Shown here piece by piece: positions 1 through 12,630 of a DNA stretch of 64,000 nucleotides. The stretch is taken from the NCBI GenBank assembly GCA_003255065.1, contig QAOA01001288.1:565238-629237 (forward strand). Direction: 5' to 3'. The number at the start of each line of letters is the position of its first letter. The first letter of the stretch is position 1. Source of the DNA: Cercis canadensis (Eukaryota; Streptophyta; Magnoliopsida; Fabales; Fabaceae). A model generated the notes under the pieces. It saw only the letters and a program-made list of their open reading frames with translations. It was not told where the DNA came from and searched no databases. The translations under genes and the position numbers were made by a program.

Positions 1-111
1 TTTTTTTTTCTAATTCCCTAGCCAACAAAAAGAAGTTACAGCCAATAATAAAGAAAAAAATCTATCTAAAAGTTAAAATTAGACCTTAATTTTTGGGTTA
101 CTAAAAAAAAT

Positions 112-284
112 TTGAATACAGTCATTTGACTTAAGTCATGTTACTTAGATCTTAGCCGTACATTTTATTAAAGCTTATCTCAACCATTAAATGTTAATAT
201 GTTTTAATGGTTCATACGAGTTTTAATGAAATATACGGCTCAAATCTGAACAACATAACTCAAGTCATATGACTGAATCTACAC
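112..284. repeat. imperfect palindrome, MITE-like
   Basis: The left arm at about 115-160 is the imperfect reverse complement of 233-280. Both arms contain CAGTCAT..GACTTRAGT and a TACGGCT/AGCCGTA block, and pairing continues inward to a centre near 197. Size and AT-richness fit a small foldback transposable element. No coding capacity. Confidence 0.6.
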
Positions 285-701
285 AAGTAATCTGTTTATA
301 ATCAGCCTAAAGATTGGAAAATTTTTACAAACTCAAATGAAATTTTTTAATTAGTTCTTTAATATTATTTGGTGATATTATTAGTAACTTAAATATATTT
401 TTAAATGTAAAATTTCCTAAAATGAATGTAATATAAATGTAACATATCTCTGGTAAAAAAAAAAAATCTGAAATAAATATAAATATAAATTGCAATATAC
501 CTCTTGAAAAAAAAAAAACCAAAACAGAGAGCAAGTAATTCTGTGTCTTTTCTTTTTGGTGTGTGCGTAATTTTATTTCTATACTAGAAATCATATTATA
601 TTCATTGTTTCTTTGTGAGGAGTAACAAAAAAAAAAGTTATACTTTATAATAAGAGAGTTAACTACCCTTGAATTCACATTTAATTGCTAATAATATTAT
701 G

Positions 702-1191
702 GTTTAAATATATTGTAAGTCCCTATAATTTAAATAAATTTTGAATTATGTCCCTATAATTTTTTTTTTCTTTTTTAGGGTCTTTATAGTTTAAAATTTT
801 TTGAGTCCCTGTCGTCATCCTCAGTTATAAATACGTTAGTTTAGTGTTGACATAACAAACGACATATCTATGTGACAATAAAAGAAATTGACATGGTGCT
901 AAAATGGTACAAAAATTGCCACATCATCAATTTTTTATGCACTTTTTTGAGCCAAAATTTAATGAGATGACAATTTGTGTCATTTTGGCACCACGTCAAC
1001 TTTTTTTATTGTCAAATAGATAAGTCATTTGTTACGTTAGCACTAAACTGACTGAATTATAATCTATGTGTGATAGTAGGGACTCAATTAAAACAAATTT
1101 AAACTATAAAGACCCTAAAAGAAGAAAAAAAAAAAACTATAAAAATTTGATTCAAAATTTGTCTAAATATAGACCTACAATACATTTAAAG
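702..1191. repeat. foldback MITE, GGTTTAAAT family, copy 1
   Basis: About 490 bases whose two halves are imperfect reverse complements. The left end reads GGTTTAAATATATTGTAAG and the right end runs through CTACAATACATTTAAA. Internal blocks such as CATATCTATGTGACAATAAA and its mirror near 1005-1030 pair as well. Related copies lie at 55379-55862 and 59246-59777. There is no open frame, so this is a non-autonomous element. Confidence 0.7.
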
Positions 1192-2214
1192 CTAATACTA
1201 TTAAATAATACCACAAGAAATATCCTTATGGTGAAAATCTTCCCAATCTAAAAAAATGGGTTAAATAAACACTTGAGTTATTGCATAAAATTTATAATGA
1301 TTATTTTTTTCATCAATAAAAGAATGATGAACTCGAAACATATGTTGTTTAGATTTTATTGGGATAACTATAAGGGTTTGTTTGGAAGTTAAAATTGAGA
1401 GGAAAAGAAAAAAAAAAAAAAAAAAGGAATAAATATGTCAATTTCCATGTTTAGGAGTTCAAGATTAAAAAATTGAAAAGAAACCAAAAGGCAACCTCAA
1501 ATTCTCACATTTATTTTTTGCCTTCACTTTTATATTATTCCAATTTGAAGGGTTTGAAAAGAAAGTAAGAGTAATTTACTATTATACCTCTATTTATTTT
1601 TTCAAATTCTTTTTAAAACACTATTTAAATAACATTAATACATTATTAAATTTTATATTAAATATACTTACTTTATAAATAAAAGATAAATTTATAAAAT
1701 TATAATTTTTTTTTTCCTTTCCTCTCATTTTGCTCATTTTAATCATCTAAACAAAAAAAAAAGAAAAACCCCTCTCTTTCCTTCTCTTTCCTCTCCTCTC
1801 CTTTCCTTTCTCCTCACTTCAAACTCCCAAACAGCTCCCAAACAGAGCCTAAGGCCAGCATCTTAGTTGAGAGTGAGCTTCCTTATTGGGCCAAGAAAGG
1901 TAGGGGGAGAATGTGTAGGGAGCAAGAGCAACTATGGTTCAGTAGCAGCAAATCAAGTGGGGAAACCTGTTGTGATGCACTTCGTTTATTTCTCAAGAGT
2001 CCTACTCATACTCATACTCAAAAATAAATAAGCAGAGACAAGAGAGAAGAAAGTACAGACTACAGAGGGACTGTAAAACTAAGTAATATTTTTCTATAAT
2101 CAGAATAATCGTCGTATATAATGCTAAGTGCAAAGAAAAATGACCATCCAGACAAATTCTAATCAGTGGTCCACACTATATATAATACATGTTTGAACTG
2201 CTGCTGTTAAAAAC

Positions 2215-5200
2215 CTACGAACTTTCACTGCTCTCCAGTTTTGCTTCAGCTTGTCTGTTTGACGAGGATTGATCTTCTGCTGGCACCGTGGACTGGGTTG
2301 GTTTCTTGAACTGCACCAGTATCATGGTCATGTTATCACATCCCTCACCACCAGCAGTTGATGGTGCCAAACACCGGTCAAGTACTCTCTCACACACCGC
2401 AGAAAGTTTAGTTTCCTGCATGATTTGATGGTTTCATGTCAAACATCTACAGGATATTTTACCTAAACTGGCCAAATACATGGAACAATCACTTGATTGC
2501 CAAACCCAGCAAACTTGGATATAAATTCAAACACAAAATACTGGTGGAGTGCAGACCATAAAGAAAAGGACACCACCCGTTACTGATGTTACCAAATTCC
2601 TGAAAGCATGATATGCTAGTTCTTGATTGAAAACAAAATGGCTAGAAACTAAGGTGCAACGGGTGACAAAAATGTGACCTAACCTTAACCACATTAAGAA
2701 TCTTAATATGTTACTTAGTGGCATGCTTTATTAATTGTCTCCAACTAATCACAAAAGACAAATAAAATTACTCTCACATCAAAGCAACCTCAATCAAGCA
2801 CTGCCTTATTTATCATCAATAACCAGTATTTTGGATCAAGAACGATTGCTACTAATTAATCAAACACTTTCATCACCTTATCAGGAAACAAGTTAAAACT
2901 CACAGAGCGCAGTTGTTCGTGCACAAAATCAACCAATTGCTGGCTTGACATGCAATCCCTGAAAATGAACAAGAGAATAGATAACATCACGAAAATTCAG
3001 GGATTTAAAAAACGAATACTCAAGAATTTTCACATCATAGAATTTATAAATAGCTTGAAACCATAAATTTGTACAGAGAGAAACACATTAATCCAGATAT
3101 GTGTCAAATAAATTATGAAAAGAAATGTTGTTGGCAGTGCGTAAGGGCATATAAGATAAGCAAATTACTATGTGCAGCTTCAATCTAAGTTAGTGATAAC
3201 AAAAGTATTTATAGGTATAAAATGATTCCTAATCCACAAAGGACACTCGCAATATCGTCTGTGTAGTGTGTCTAGGATGAAGAACCCGTTGGCTGATACA
3301 TTTTAATGATGTAAACACTGATTCTAACATAATTCTTCAACAGCACCAACAAAGAGAATGGCTAATTGACTGACAAAATAAAATGCTATATCCTCCAAAT
3401 ACACGGTAACATCAAAACCAAAAGTAGCATAAAAAAGTACAAGATGCATACCAGATGCCATCACATGCTAGAACCAGAAATTCATCATCGTTACAAAGCT
3501 CAACCTGTTAAAGAATATAATGTAAAAAATGAGAACAGTGCATCAGTTATTTAAAAACTTCAAGCAATAGCAATGAGACCAATCTTATTGGGCCAACCAT
3601 ATTGCCAAAGTAAAGTAGTATATCTATGTATCACTTAGGNCCTGAAAATGAACAAGAGAATAGATAACATCACGAAAATTCAGGGATTTAAAAAATGAAT
3701 ACTCAAGAATTTTCACATCATAGAATTTATAAATAGCTTGAAACCATAAATTTGTACAGAGAGAAACACATTAATCCAGATGTGTCAAATAAATTATGAA
3801 AAGAAATGTTGTTGGCAGTGCGTAAGGGCATATAAGATAAGCAAATTACTATGTGCAGCTTCAATCTAAGTTAGTGATAACAAAAGTATTTATAGGTATA
3901 AAATGATTCCTAATCCACAAAGGACACTCGCAATATCGTCTGTGTAGTGTGTCTAGGATGAAGAACCCGTTGGCTGATACATTTTAATGATGTAAACACT
4001 GATTCTAACATAATTCTTCAACAGCACCAACAAAGAGAATGGCTAATTGACTGACAAAATAAAATGCTATATCCTCCAAATACACGGTAACATCAAAACC
4101 AAAAGTAGCATAAAAAAGTACAAGATGCATACCAGATGCCATCACATGCTAGAACCAGAAATTCATCATCGTCACAAAGCTCAACCTGTTAAAGAATATA
4201 ATGTAAAAAATGAGAACAGTGCATCAGTTATTTAAAAACTTCAAGCAATAGCAATGAGACCAATCTTATTGGGCCAACCATATTGCCAAAGTAAAGTAGT
4301 ATATCTATGTATCACTTAGGTAATTAACTGAATTCTACAACAGGAAACAAACTTACAGTGTTTATATCAGGATTGGCAGAAACTATTTGTTTTTCAGCAG
4401 GCAGAAACTTATTCTGTTTAAATTCCATGTCACCTGCAATAAATTGAAACTAGTTATAGAATGTAAACTACAGAAACCATCCCCCCCCCAAAAAAAATCC
4501 CAAATAAAATCTGTTTCTCCACAAAGGAAGAAAAAAGCGTCCAGAACTACCAGATACACTAGTGTATGCATGCATACAAAATTGAATTTTTCACTAACGA
4601 AATTTTGAACAAAGAAATCTCCATTCTGAACAAAACATAATTGCATTCCTCCTCTTGCCTCAAAAACAACCAAAATAAAGCAAAAGAAACAGAAGAGGAG
4701 AAAGTTGCCACCCACTATTGGATCTGCACCAGCTAAAGATACAGGAAGCCCAGGCTATCCAGTCAAACTAAGATTGAAAAAAGAAAGCTCAAATTGATCT
4801 TCAGAAAGTTGGCAATGTTGGTTGGTAAGTACCTATAGCTCTTGCAAGATTTAAACTGCCATTAACTCGTCCTGCATGAATGAAACCACCAGCTTTTAAA
4901 ATTCTTTCCTTTTCAATCTCAAGATCAGGTTTGTGATCCCTGGACAAATTGTATGCCTGTAGAAAAGCTTAAATGTCAGGCTGCAAGAATTGTAACCTTA
5001 GAAACTTACTACGAATAGTCTACAAGAAAAAAGACATAAACATATCTCTATATATTCAAACAAGTCCACTCAATGACTTTAACCAGTCAAATTAAGAGGC
5101 ATGTGCTGTCGCCCAAAGAAAAGTAATTAATCCACCAACATAAAAACACAGTCAGGCATGCTAATCTGTTACTTACATAACAAAAAATGATAAAAAAAAG

Positions 5201-8121
5201 CTTCCATTCTAAATGTTACCTGACCCTTCCTTGATATCACACAACGTGAATCACCAGCATTCGCAACAACAAGTTGGTTGTTTCTAATAATTGCAACACA
5301 GGCAGTGCTCCCGGAAGTTGGTCCAGCGAAATCAGAATGAGGGCCCTGAATACAATAACAGAGTTCAAATTACCGGATGTCTATGAAGAGAAACCAAAAA
5401 TGAAAAAGGGAAATGCAGAAAAAATAAATAAATTTAATAGAGACACAGAAAAACCAGCAGCATCTAGAGAAACATTTATGTACCAAAAAACATAATACCT
5501 CTTTACTTAAAGCCATATGACAGGTACCAAAAGGCCTAGTATGTCCAATGAACAGTATGATGCCAAAGAGCAAAATTTAAGCTATTATTCTTACATGGTC
5601 ATACCTACCTCCTCAAAAGCCCAATCATCAGCTTGGTCATGACTGTCACTACCACGAGGAGACCAAATCAACCCTTCTATCATCCCAGTAAACTTGTTTA
5701 TCTTATCCCCCAAGACAGCTAATTCCCTCCATCCCCTTTGACCACGCATCATCTCATCCATTCTGCATGATAAATAAGAAGACCACTTTGAACTTTTCTT
5801 TTTAGGGAGGTGTGAATGCTGTGCATTTGAGAAACTAATGATCCCCCTTTTTTTCTTTTTCTTTTTTCTCTTTCTTATTTTAAGGGGGAGATAGGAGATA
5901 ATCTCACACTTCATTTTTACCGGTTAATTCTATAATTTTAATTAAAGGTAATAAAACTGTCGTATATGCTACAACATAACAACAAACCGGAAACAAAGGG
6001 CTAGAAACTCACAAGAAGCTAGATACATAAGCATCATATTGTTACAACAACTCAAGTGAATGGTTCTGTGGGATTCAAGGAATGAGACTGCTGCCACATA
6101 CACCTCTTTGTAAATTGAAACAATGCTTTCAAAAATAAGAATACAATACCAAAATTGCAGCTAATGATCAAAAAGCAAGGTTGACATTATACCAAAAGTC
6201 AACTGCATACAATCATGAAATGTGATTAGTGACAACTAATCTGACATCTTAGTAAACCAATATAGTAGATTAGCACTTTAGCACCAATTTTAGAACTAAT
6301 TCAGTCACATAATTGCCGAATACAGAACAGAGGAGCCACCTGTTAAGTAATTAAAAAATAGGGGCTCTCTTTTTTTAACTAACCTAAAAAAAGCTTTCTG
6401 AAGAGCAGTTCCTAGATCTCCAGCCGCATATGCTTCATTCTTGAGCACCTGTCGGTGAAGAAACTTGGCACAAAACTTTGCAACCACTTTACCTGAAAAT
6501 AGGGGTAAGTCAGCAATGATGAGTTCATAACAAGCTAGGCACAAACTACACATAAATCCTATGTAGTAACCCCTCTACGGCTCCACCCCACCCTTCTCTT
6601 TTCCCGTGGCTGGAGTTAGTAAGATTTGTACCTTAAACATATGCATCCCACAATTTAAACTTTTAAGGAAAACAAGTAGGGAAATGTTCGCCTGCAAGGG
6701 CCTCAGATTGTCTACTAAAAAATGACTCATACATGGAACAAGCTGCTATTTGTTTGGAAAGAGAAAAACAAAAACAAAAAAAAGAATCGCATACAACAGG
6801 ACAGACATAATTTGGCCGGCGGGGTTTGCTCTAGACAACCTTGGTACATGAGTTAAAATGGTATTTAAAGGATGAAATATGTGTGCTAGGGTCATGCATG
6901 TCACAAGTTTTAGTCTCCTTACACCTTAAAGATATCCCAAGTTATGGTATAACTAATCATCTAAAGAACCACTCCAAATTATGTTTGAATAATTAAAGAC
7001 TGGAAAGCTATACAAAAGTCAACTTGATGATTTTCCTCTTACATGGAAAGAGATTTAATTAATGATACTAGTTAGAGAGAAAAAAAAGGGTATAATTGGG
7101 AGCATGGTTTTTGCACGGGTGTCTGTCTTGTAAATATTAGAGAGATTATGAGGTTTACTGTTTTGATTTTCCTCCATTTTGGAGACTGCTTTGTACTTTT
7201 CTTGACTTTTTTTGTTTTAATATCCTTTTGTTTTTAGAAGATATCGTATCCTCTGTTTTGAAATTCCCTATCTCTTTTTTTTATTAAAAGAAAGGAGAAA
7301 AGCAATCAGGAGAATAAGAAAATAAAAAAAATGACATTTTTCCATCAATCAACAAGCCAAACCTTCTATATCTTACCTCCATGACCATCATAAACACCAA
7401 AAAATGAGGTGGATGCATCCAGATCAGGATATGCAGCATGCTAGCAAAAGAACAAGAGAATAAAAAATTCAACAGGATATTAATGGCATAACTAAGAGCA
7501 AATTGAGTCACAAAATTTCGAGAAATGGGATGCAAATTCCAAAATGAAGAGCACGATTAATGGTGTACACAAGCCAATTCACTGGACCAATTATGCTTCT
7601 AGTTCCCTAACAACATCAACATCTCTTGACCACAAGTTAAGCAGATTCCAATGCAGTAAACCAAAACAAAGATGTACCATATAATAGGTCACCAGACCTT
7701 ACAATCCTCAGCAGACATAGTGCTCAAAATTTCAGGGAATCCTGAGACTTCCATTTTTCTTGAAGAATTGGAATACAAATAATTATCAGTTTCTATCAGA
7801 AATGTCCAGACTACTTATGGCAATAATAATAATCAAACTTCGTGTACTTTACTTTAGCAAACCTGGTTACATCTTAGTATACAAGCTATTAGTGCGTCAT
7901 GATCATTCACTATAGGAATAATTATTCACTCTAGTAGAATTTGGGATTTATGTGCAAAAGATATTTAATATATGAAACTAGCAAAGGTTTCAATGAACAC
8001 TTACAGCATCTTCCATTGTAGCACGCCACCCTTGCATGGATGATAAACCATATCTAAGACAGTCATTCTCACCATCTTCAGAAAACTTTTCAGTTTTGGG
8101 GGTGCTGAGATATATTCCCAT
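2215..8121 (-). CDS. probable protein phosphatase 2C (PP2C), ten coding exons
   Basis: Metal-dependent Ser/Thr phosphatase. Coding exons, in transcript order: 8121-8005, 7440-7377, 6492-6384, 5762-5609, 5345-5220, 4956-4833, 4433-4357, 4185-4133, 2958-2904, 2415-2215. They join in frame to 1080 bases (359 residues), close to the length I recall for the Arabidopsis relatives At4g31860 and At2g25070. Signature motifs are present: MEDAH (36-40), VYDGHGG with metal-binding Asp57, GDSRC, ACDGIWD (Asp272) and GCDNMT (Asp320), followed by a variable Ser-rich tail. All introns are GT-AG. An acceptor (TTCAG) lies a few bases before the ATG, so the 5' UTR probably begins in an upstream exon near 9.4-9.7 kb. 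Exon eight is present twice (3452-3504 and 4133-4185) because of a false assembly duplication; the left copy reads Asn instead of Asp262. Confidence 0.93.
2958..3639. repeat. left copy of an assembly-type direct duplication
   Basis: These 682 bases are nearly identical to 3641-4320, and a single N at 3640 separates the copies. Differences seen: a base change near 3035, a two-base indel in the AGATATGTGTC/AGATGTGTC stretch, and a C/T change inside the coding exon. Exon eight of the PP2C gene lies in both copies. The pattern is that of two alleles placed in tandem at a contig join, not a biological exon duplication. Confidence 0.85.
3641..4320. repeat. right copy of an assembly-type direct duplication
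   Basis: Second copy of 2958-3639, directly after the N at 3640. It carries the PP2C exon at 4133-4185 with the conserved Asp codon, so it was used for the gene model. Confidence 0.85.
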
Positions 8122-11100
8122 TTCTATCTGAACTCAAACAAATAACCACTACTTTAATTTCTTTAACCAGGCAAATAAACGAGACTTGCAGAAAAAACAA
8201 GTAGCAAAAAGAAAGCCTCTAGAATTCATCTGGAATCGATAATTTCCAATGCTGCATAAACATAGACGAGTAAAGAAGGGAACTCTACACTTTGAAAAGG
8301 AAAGAAGTGGAGTTCTAGTTGTTGAAAAAAGCAGCCAAGAAAATTCGCACCTATGCAACATGAGTAAGAGAGGTATATATTGAGCAACATATTTTGCGAG
8401 AAGTTAAGTAAAAACAAGCAAGGAATACCCAAGTAAGAGAATATATTTCCTAAAAGAGATTCAAAAAATAAATGTATTGGAAACGAGGAAGTATTTGATA
8501 TTCTGCAAGACAATCATAATTCAAAAGAAAGTAATTGATGAACAAATCCTTTTCAAGCTTCAAACTAGAGAGAGCACTCCAATCAACAAAAGTAACCAAG
8601 ACTTGTTTCTCGCTCACAGGGTTAAAGGAAAAAATAACTAGCATTGGCTACAGAGTGATTGTAAATCACAAAGCATAACTGGAGGTACTAAATTTTTACA
8701 TTATACAATGAAATATGGAAAGAGACAGAGGAAATAGAATTCCAATGATAGGTTATGGAATCCAATGGAAGCTAATTGTCATACTAGAAATGAGAATAGG
8801 GATTTAGTACAACTTAGCAATCTTTCTGGTATCTGATATGCATGTAATCGATAGAACGAGGATTGGATAGATGATGTATAAAATACTTCGCTGATATGAC
8901 ATGTGCTTGAGTTAAATAAAAGGGGAAATAAATAAATAAAACAGAAACCTTTGAAGTATACAATGTGAGGTTGCAAGAGATGACAAGTCTGTAAAATACT
9001 GTAGACAAGAGAGGAATGACCAGAGGAAACGAAAAGGGGAAAAGCAAAATGAAAACAAGGATATTGATTCAAATATTAGGTAGTTAATTATTAGAACAAA
9101 TTATTCTTACCCGTGTCAAAATCTCGCTGTCATAGACAGAAAGGAATTTCAAAAGAAACCCGACGGCCACGAGTTTCAAGATTTTAGGACTGCAATTGTA
9201 AAGATAATATGAACATAAATTTAAACACGTAATCCAGATCAACCAGAAAGTAGAAGCAAGGAAGACCCAGATGATGATATAAGCACTCAATGAACGACCA
9301 ACTTGGAATAAGAGACTACAACTAAGAAAAAAAAGAGTATAATTCATAATTCTGGACATATTCAATCGCCCGACAGGGCCTACCGCACAGAGTTGAAGAT
9401 CAGAGCCAACTAACAGCAACGGCAAATGAGAGTGATTAGGAAGTACCTGTTCTCAGCAATTCAAGAAGACCCAGAAGATATTTTCCAGGAAGGAGTGTGA
9501 CAAGCGTAGAAAAACTCAAGAAAGCGACCGTTTTGGATAAGTAGGAAAGGAGAAAGAAAAAGGAGAATCAAGAAAAAGAGATACTAAGAAGAAACAGAGA
9601 AATTTTGCCCAGAACAAAATGATATTTGTTCATGAACTAAAGCAACGTTTCCATGCCTTGACTCACTCACTCTCTCTCCTTCTCTCTTTCTCTTTCTCTG
9701 CTCTATTTCGTTCTCATCTATTTCTTGATTTTGTGTGCAATTTTTTTATTCTGTTTCAGCTTTTCACATACTTGGTTCGTATTCCTTTTTGTATTTAAGA
9801 ATAAAATATTCTCAAAAGATATCTTTCTCTTTCTTTTTATATTTCTCTGTCTCTCCCAAGTCCGAATAAAAGACGATGGATTTTGACTCGTGAATACAGC
9901 CAAAATACTATGGTGTTTGTGGTAAAAGAAAAAAAAAAATAATCAATTGCCTTTTCTAATTAAATACAATTTGGTATTTTCCAAATTATAGGAAACAAAG
10001 ACAAAGCATACATAAATAAGAAATTATCCGAGATTAAGTAAACGACCTTTCGCTTAAATCAATTAAAATTAATATTTTTATTTGTTATATTTAATTAATA
10101 AAAATAATTGTCCTTTGACCTCTACTGTACGTTGAGTATAATATCTTCTCCCAAAGAATAACAGAACCAACCAACATATACTCTGTTTTGGTAAACATCA
10201 AACTTAGTTATTATTAATAGCAGAGAACGAGTGATGTACCACTACATCCTTGGCTATAACATTATAAACTAATACCTCAATTTCTGAAAATTAGATAAAT
10301 GTCCATAGAATGTACCAGATTGAAGACATGTTCTTATCACTAAAATGCTGACAAAAATCCTATTATACGAGAGAGAAGTAGCAAATTTATGATCAGTAAC
10401 TATTTGAAAAGAAAAAAAAAGAATCAGTAAGTGCAGTTGTTATGTGCACGCGCTGATTAATTACTTTTTGTCGTAACATAAATCTGGAATCTTTTCCTTT
10501 TTCCTGTAACAGTGATTGTATGGGCAAAGTTCAGGACAAAGAAATTAATAATTTTATCTAGACGTGTAGAAGTGGAAACTTTTTTTAAAACATTATTAAA
10601 TTAATAACAAATTGCGTTAAATTATCATCTTATTCTATAACGGGAAAGCCAGTTTTGTTAAAAGGGGATAAGATCTGCCTTGTAATTACAACCATAATAT
10701 TTTTTATATACTAATATTATAAGATTAAAAAAATATTCACATTCCCTTCATCCTTTGCAGAGCTATAATACACACTCTCTCTCTCTCTCTCTCTCTGTTT
10801 GGTGTGTGAGCTGTGACATACGATAGTCAAGGAGATTTGAGAATCCTATGCATTGAATCACATCTTACGGAAGCAAGTATTAAAATGGGAGCAGTATCAC
10901 GCAAGATCCTTATTTGCTTGTGTGTCTGGTAATGGTTGCTCAAGGATATTGACTTGTCTCCTAACAACGAAATGGTCACCAAGCATCGTATATATACGTA
11001 TCACCTAACATTAGTGTATCCCACTATTTGGTATGATCTTAGTTGTACAAGATCTCCCTGTCTTGGTTTGCTAATTCTCTATCCTCCATAGAAACTATTC

Positions 11101-11969
11101 TGCATAAATTCTCAATAATGCAGATGCTGTCGTAGAAAGATTATCTTTACTTATGCAATTTATATTATAAATTGGATCTATAATAATTGGAATCTGCCAC
11201 TTAATTTACCATTTTTTTGTTCCTTTGTTTCTGTGTGGCTTTCGCTGTAAATGAATGGACATTCATTCTTGTGCAGTTTACAGATTGTCAAGGGAGGGAG
11301 GCATTTTTTATTACAGCTACAGCCCAAGTTGCTCATCAATAGCAACAAGAGAGCCTCCAATCAAATTTGATTTCTTAAATTGCATGCCTTTTTTGGGATT
11401 TGATTGCTTTGGAAAACTTTTTCTTGAAAAGAACTATGTCTCGGCATCAACAATGTTCAGATAAACAGGAATTATTAGATTGCAATATCGAGGAGAGGTC
11501 CTTTCGAAGCGTCAAATCAAACAATCCCATGGCTTTATCTATACGCACAGTGGAAGCACATGCATCTAACATGGAGCTCCCTGCCTGCAACAATATAGCT
11601 TTTGCTTTTGCGTCCATTATATTATATCAAACACTTTGTAAACAATCTCGACATGTCCAAAGGATGATACACACATGATCAGAGTAGCAGCAATTTGGAC
11701 AGATACATGGTTAATCAATTGAAAATTGAAAAGCCAATTTTTACGGCCTGTTCATCGCATACCCGACAATGTGGTTGCAAAGAATTCCCACTGCTTTGAG
11801 TAATGAACGGAAGACAGTGTTCAGCAGAAACGCAAGTTACAACTTTTCAATGCCAAGTTCTTGCTCCTTTTTGTAAGTGGGCATCACCCTTCTGCAATTG
11901 CCTTTTTATGTAATATTATTCCAAGTTCGTGGGTGTGATGATCAGAGCATTATGACTGTAGATTTGGTA

Positions 11970-12004
<35 letters not shown>

Positions 12005-12630
12005 NATATATACATATTTTTTAACAGAATTGGTAGGTAGATTTTCACTAATTTGCTTTGACTGCATACAAAATTATATAGTTTTAATAGCTTTTTCCAG
12101 AAGGAATTCCTCATAGAAAGATTTTTAAAATTTATTATGGTCATTGTCATTATCATTATAATCATCTTTATCATAAAAATAAGGGGTCAAGACAAATGGT
12201 AGTGTCTCGTCAACCATGAAAGAATCATTCAAATCCTATCTCCAGCTTAGCAAACGGTCCTTACTTACTCATGCCCACACAAAGATAATATAATTTATTA
12301 TATGACCTTATATTTCAGAGTCTATATCATATTACAGTTTGAATAATAAAGGAAAAAAAATAGAATTTTTTATATGTGATGTAGAAAAGACTTTTTTTTT
12401 TTTTTCAATGTGAAAGTTTATAGAAATATTTTTTCATACTAAAAAAAATTTAAAGAAATATTCGATTGTAAAGGTACTAATTTCTTCGGGAAGCCCGAAG
12501 CCTACGTGTAGCCACCATTTTCGTAAGACGAGAGTCCGAATAAGTCAAAAAAGCACTTCCACAAGAGCATTAAACTGTAAACTCCAGAAGGCCTTTGCAA
12601 TTCTAATTCAGATAGAATTCTGAACCAGAA
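8122..12630. other. PP2C leader region and intergenic DNA between divergent genes
   Basis: About 4.5 kb separate the start codons of the divergently oriented PP2C and glutathione peroxidase genes. Bases 8122 to about 9700 read as a 5' UTR intron and leader for the PP2C gene, ending in a CT-rich (GA on the minus strand) tract at 9660-9710. Beyond that lie AT-rich DNA, a CT microsatellite at 10771-10797, a long T run ending at the N at 12005, and the peroxidase leader from roughly 12480. Short open frames at 8149-9425 and 11255-11678 have no recognisable protein character. Confidence 0.55.
10771..10797. repeat. (CT)n microsatellite
   Basis: An uninterrupted run of about twelve CT units in intergenic DNA. 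A usable polymorphic marker; no function is evident. Confidence 0.9.

Larger units (their letters stand above)
1..2214. other. AT-rich intergenic DNA with two foldback repeats
   Basis: No credible gene is visible. The stretch holds an imperfect palindrome near 112-284, a foldback element at 702-1191, several A or T homopolymer runs, and a C/T-rich tract near 1770-1815. Bases from about 1980 to 2214 probably include the 3' UTR of the PP2C gene on the minus strand. The short open frames here are low-complexity. Confidence 0.6.

Noticed and set aside
3366..4235. Two near-identical 62-residue plus-strand frames
   Set aside because: They are antisense readings of the duplicated PP2C intron-exon segment.
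8149..9425. Several minus-strand open frames rich in Phe, Leu and Cys
   Set aside because: They lie in the probable 5' UTR intron of the PP2C gene, have no family resemblance and overlap one another in different frames.
11255..11678. Overlapping plus-strand frames of 69 and 92 residues
   Set aside because: No splice context, motif or conserved character; probably chance.
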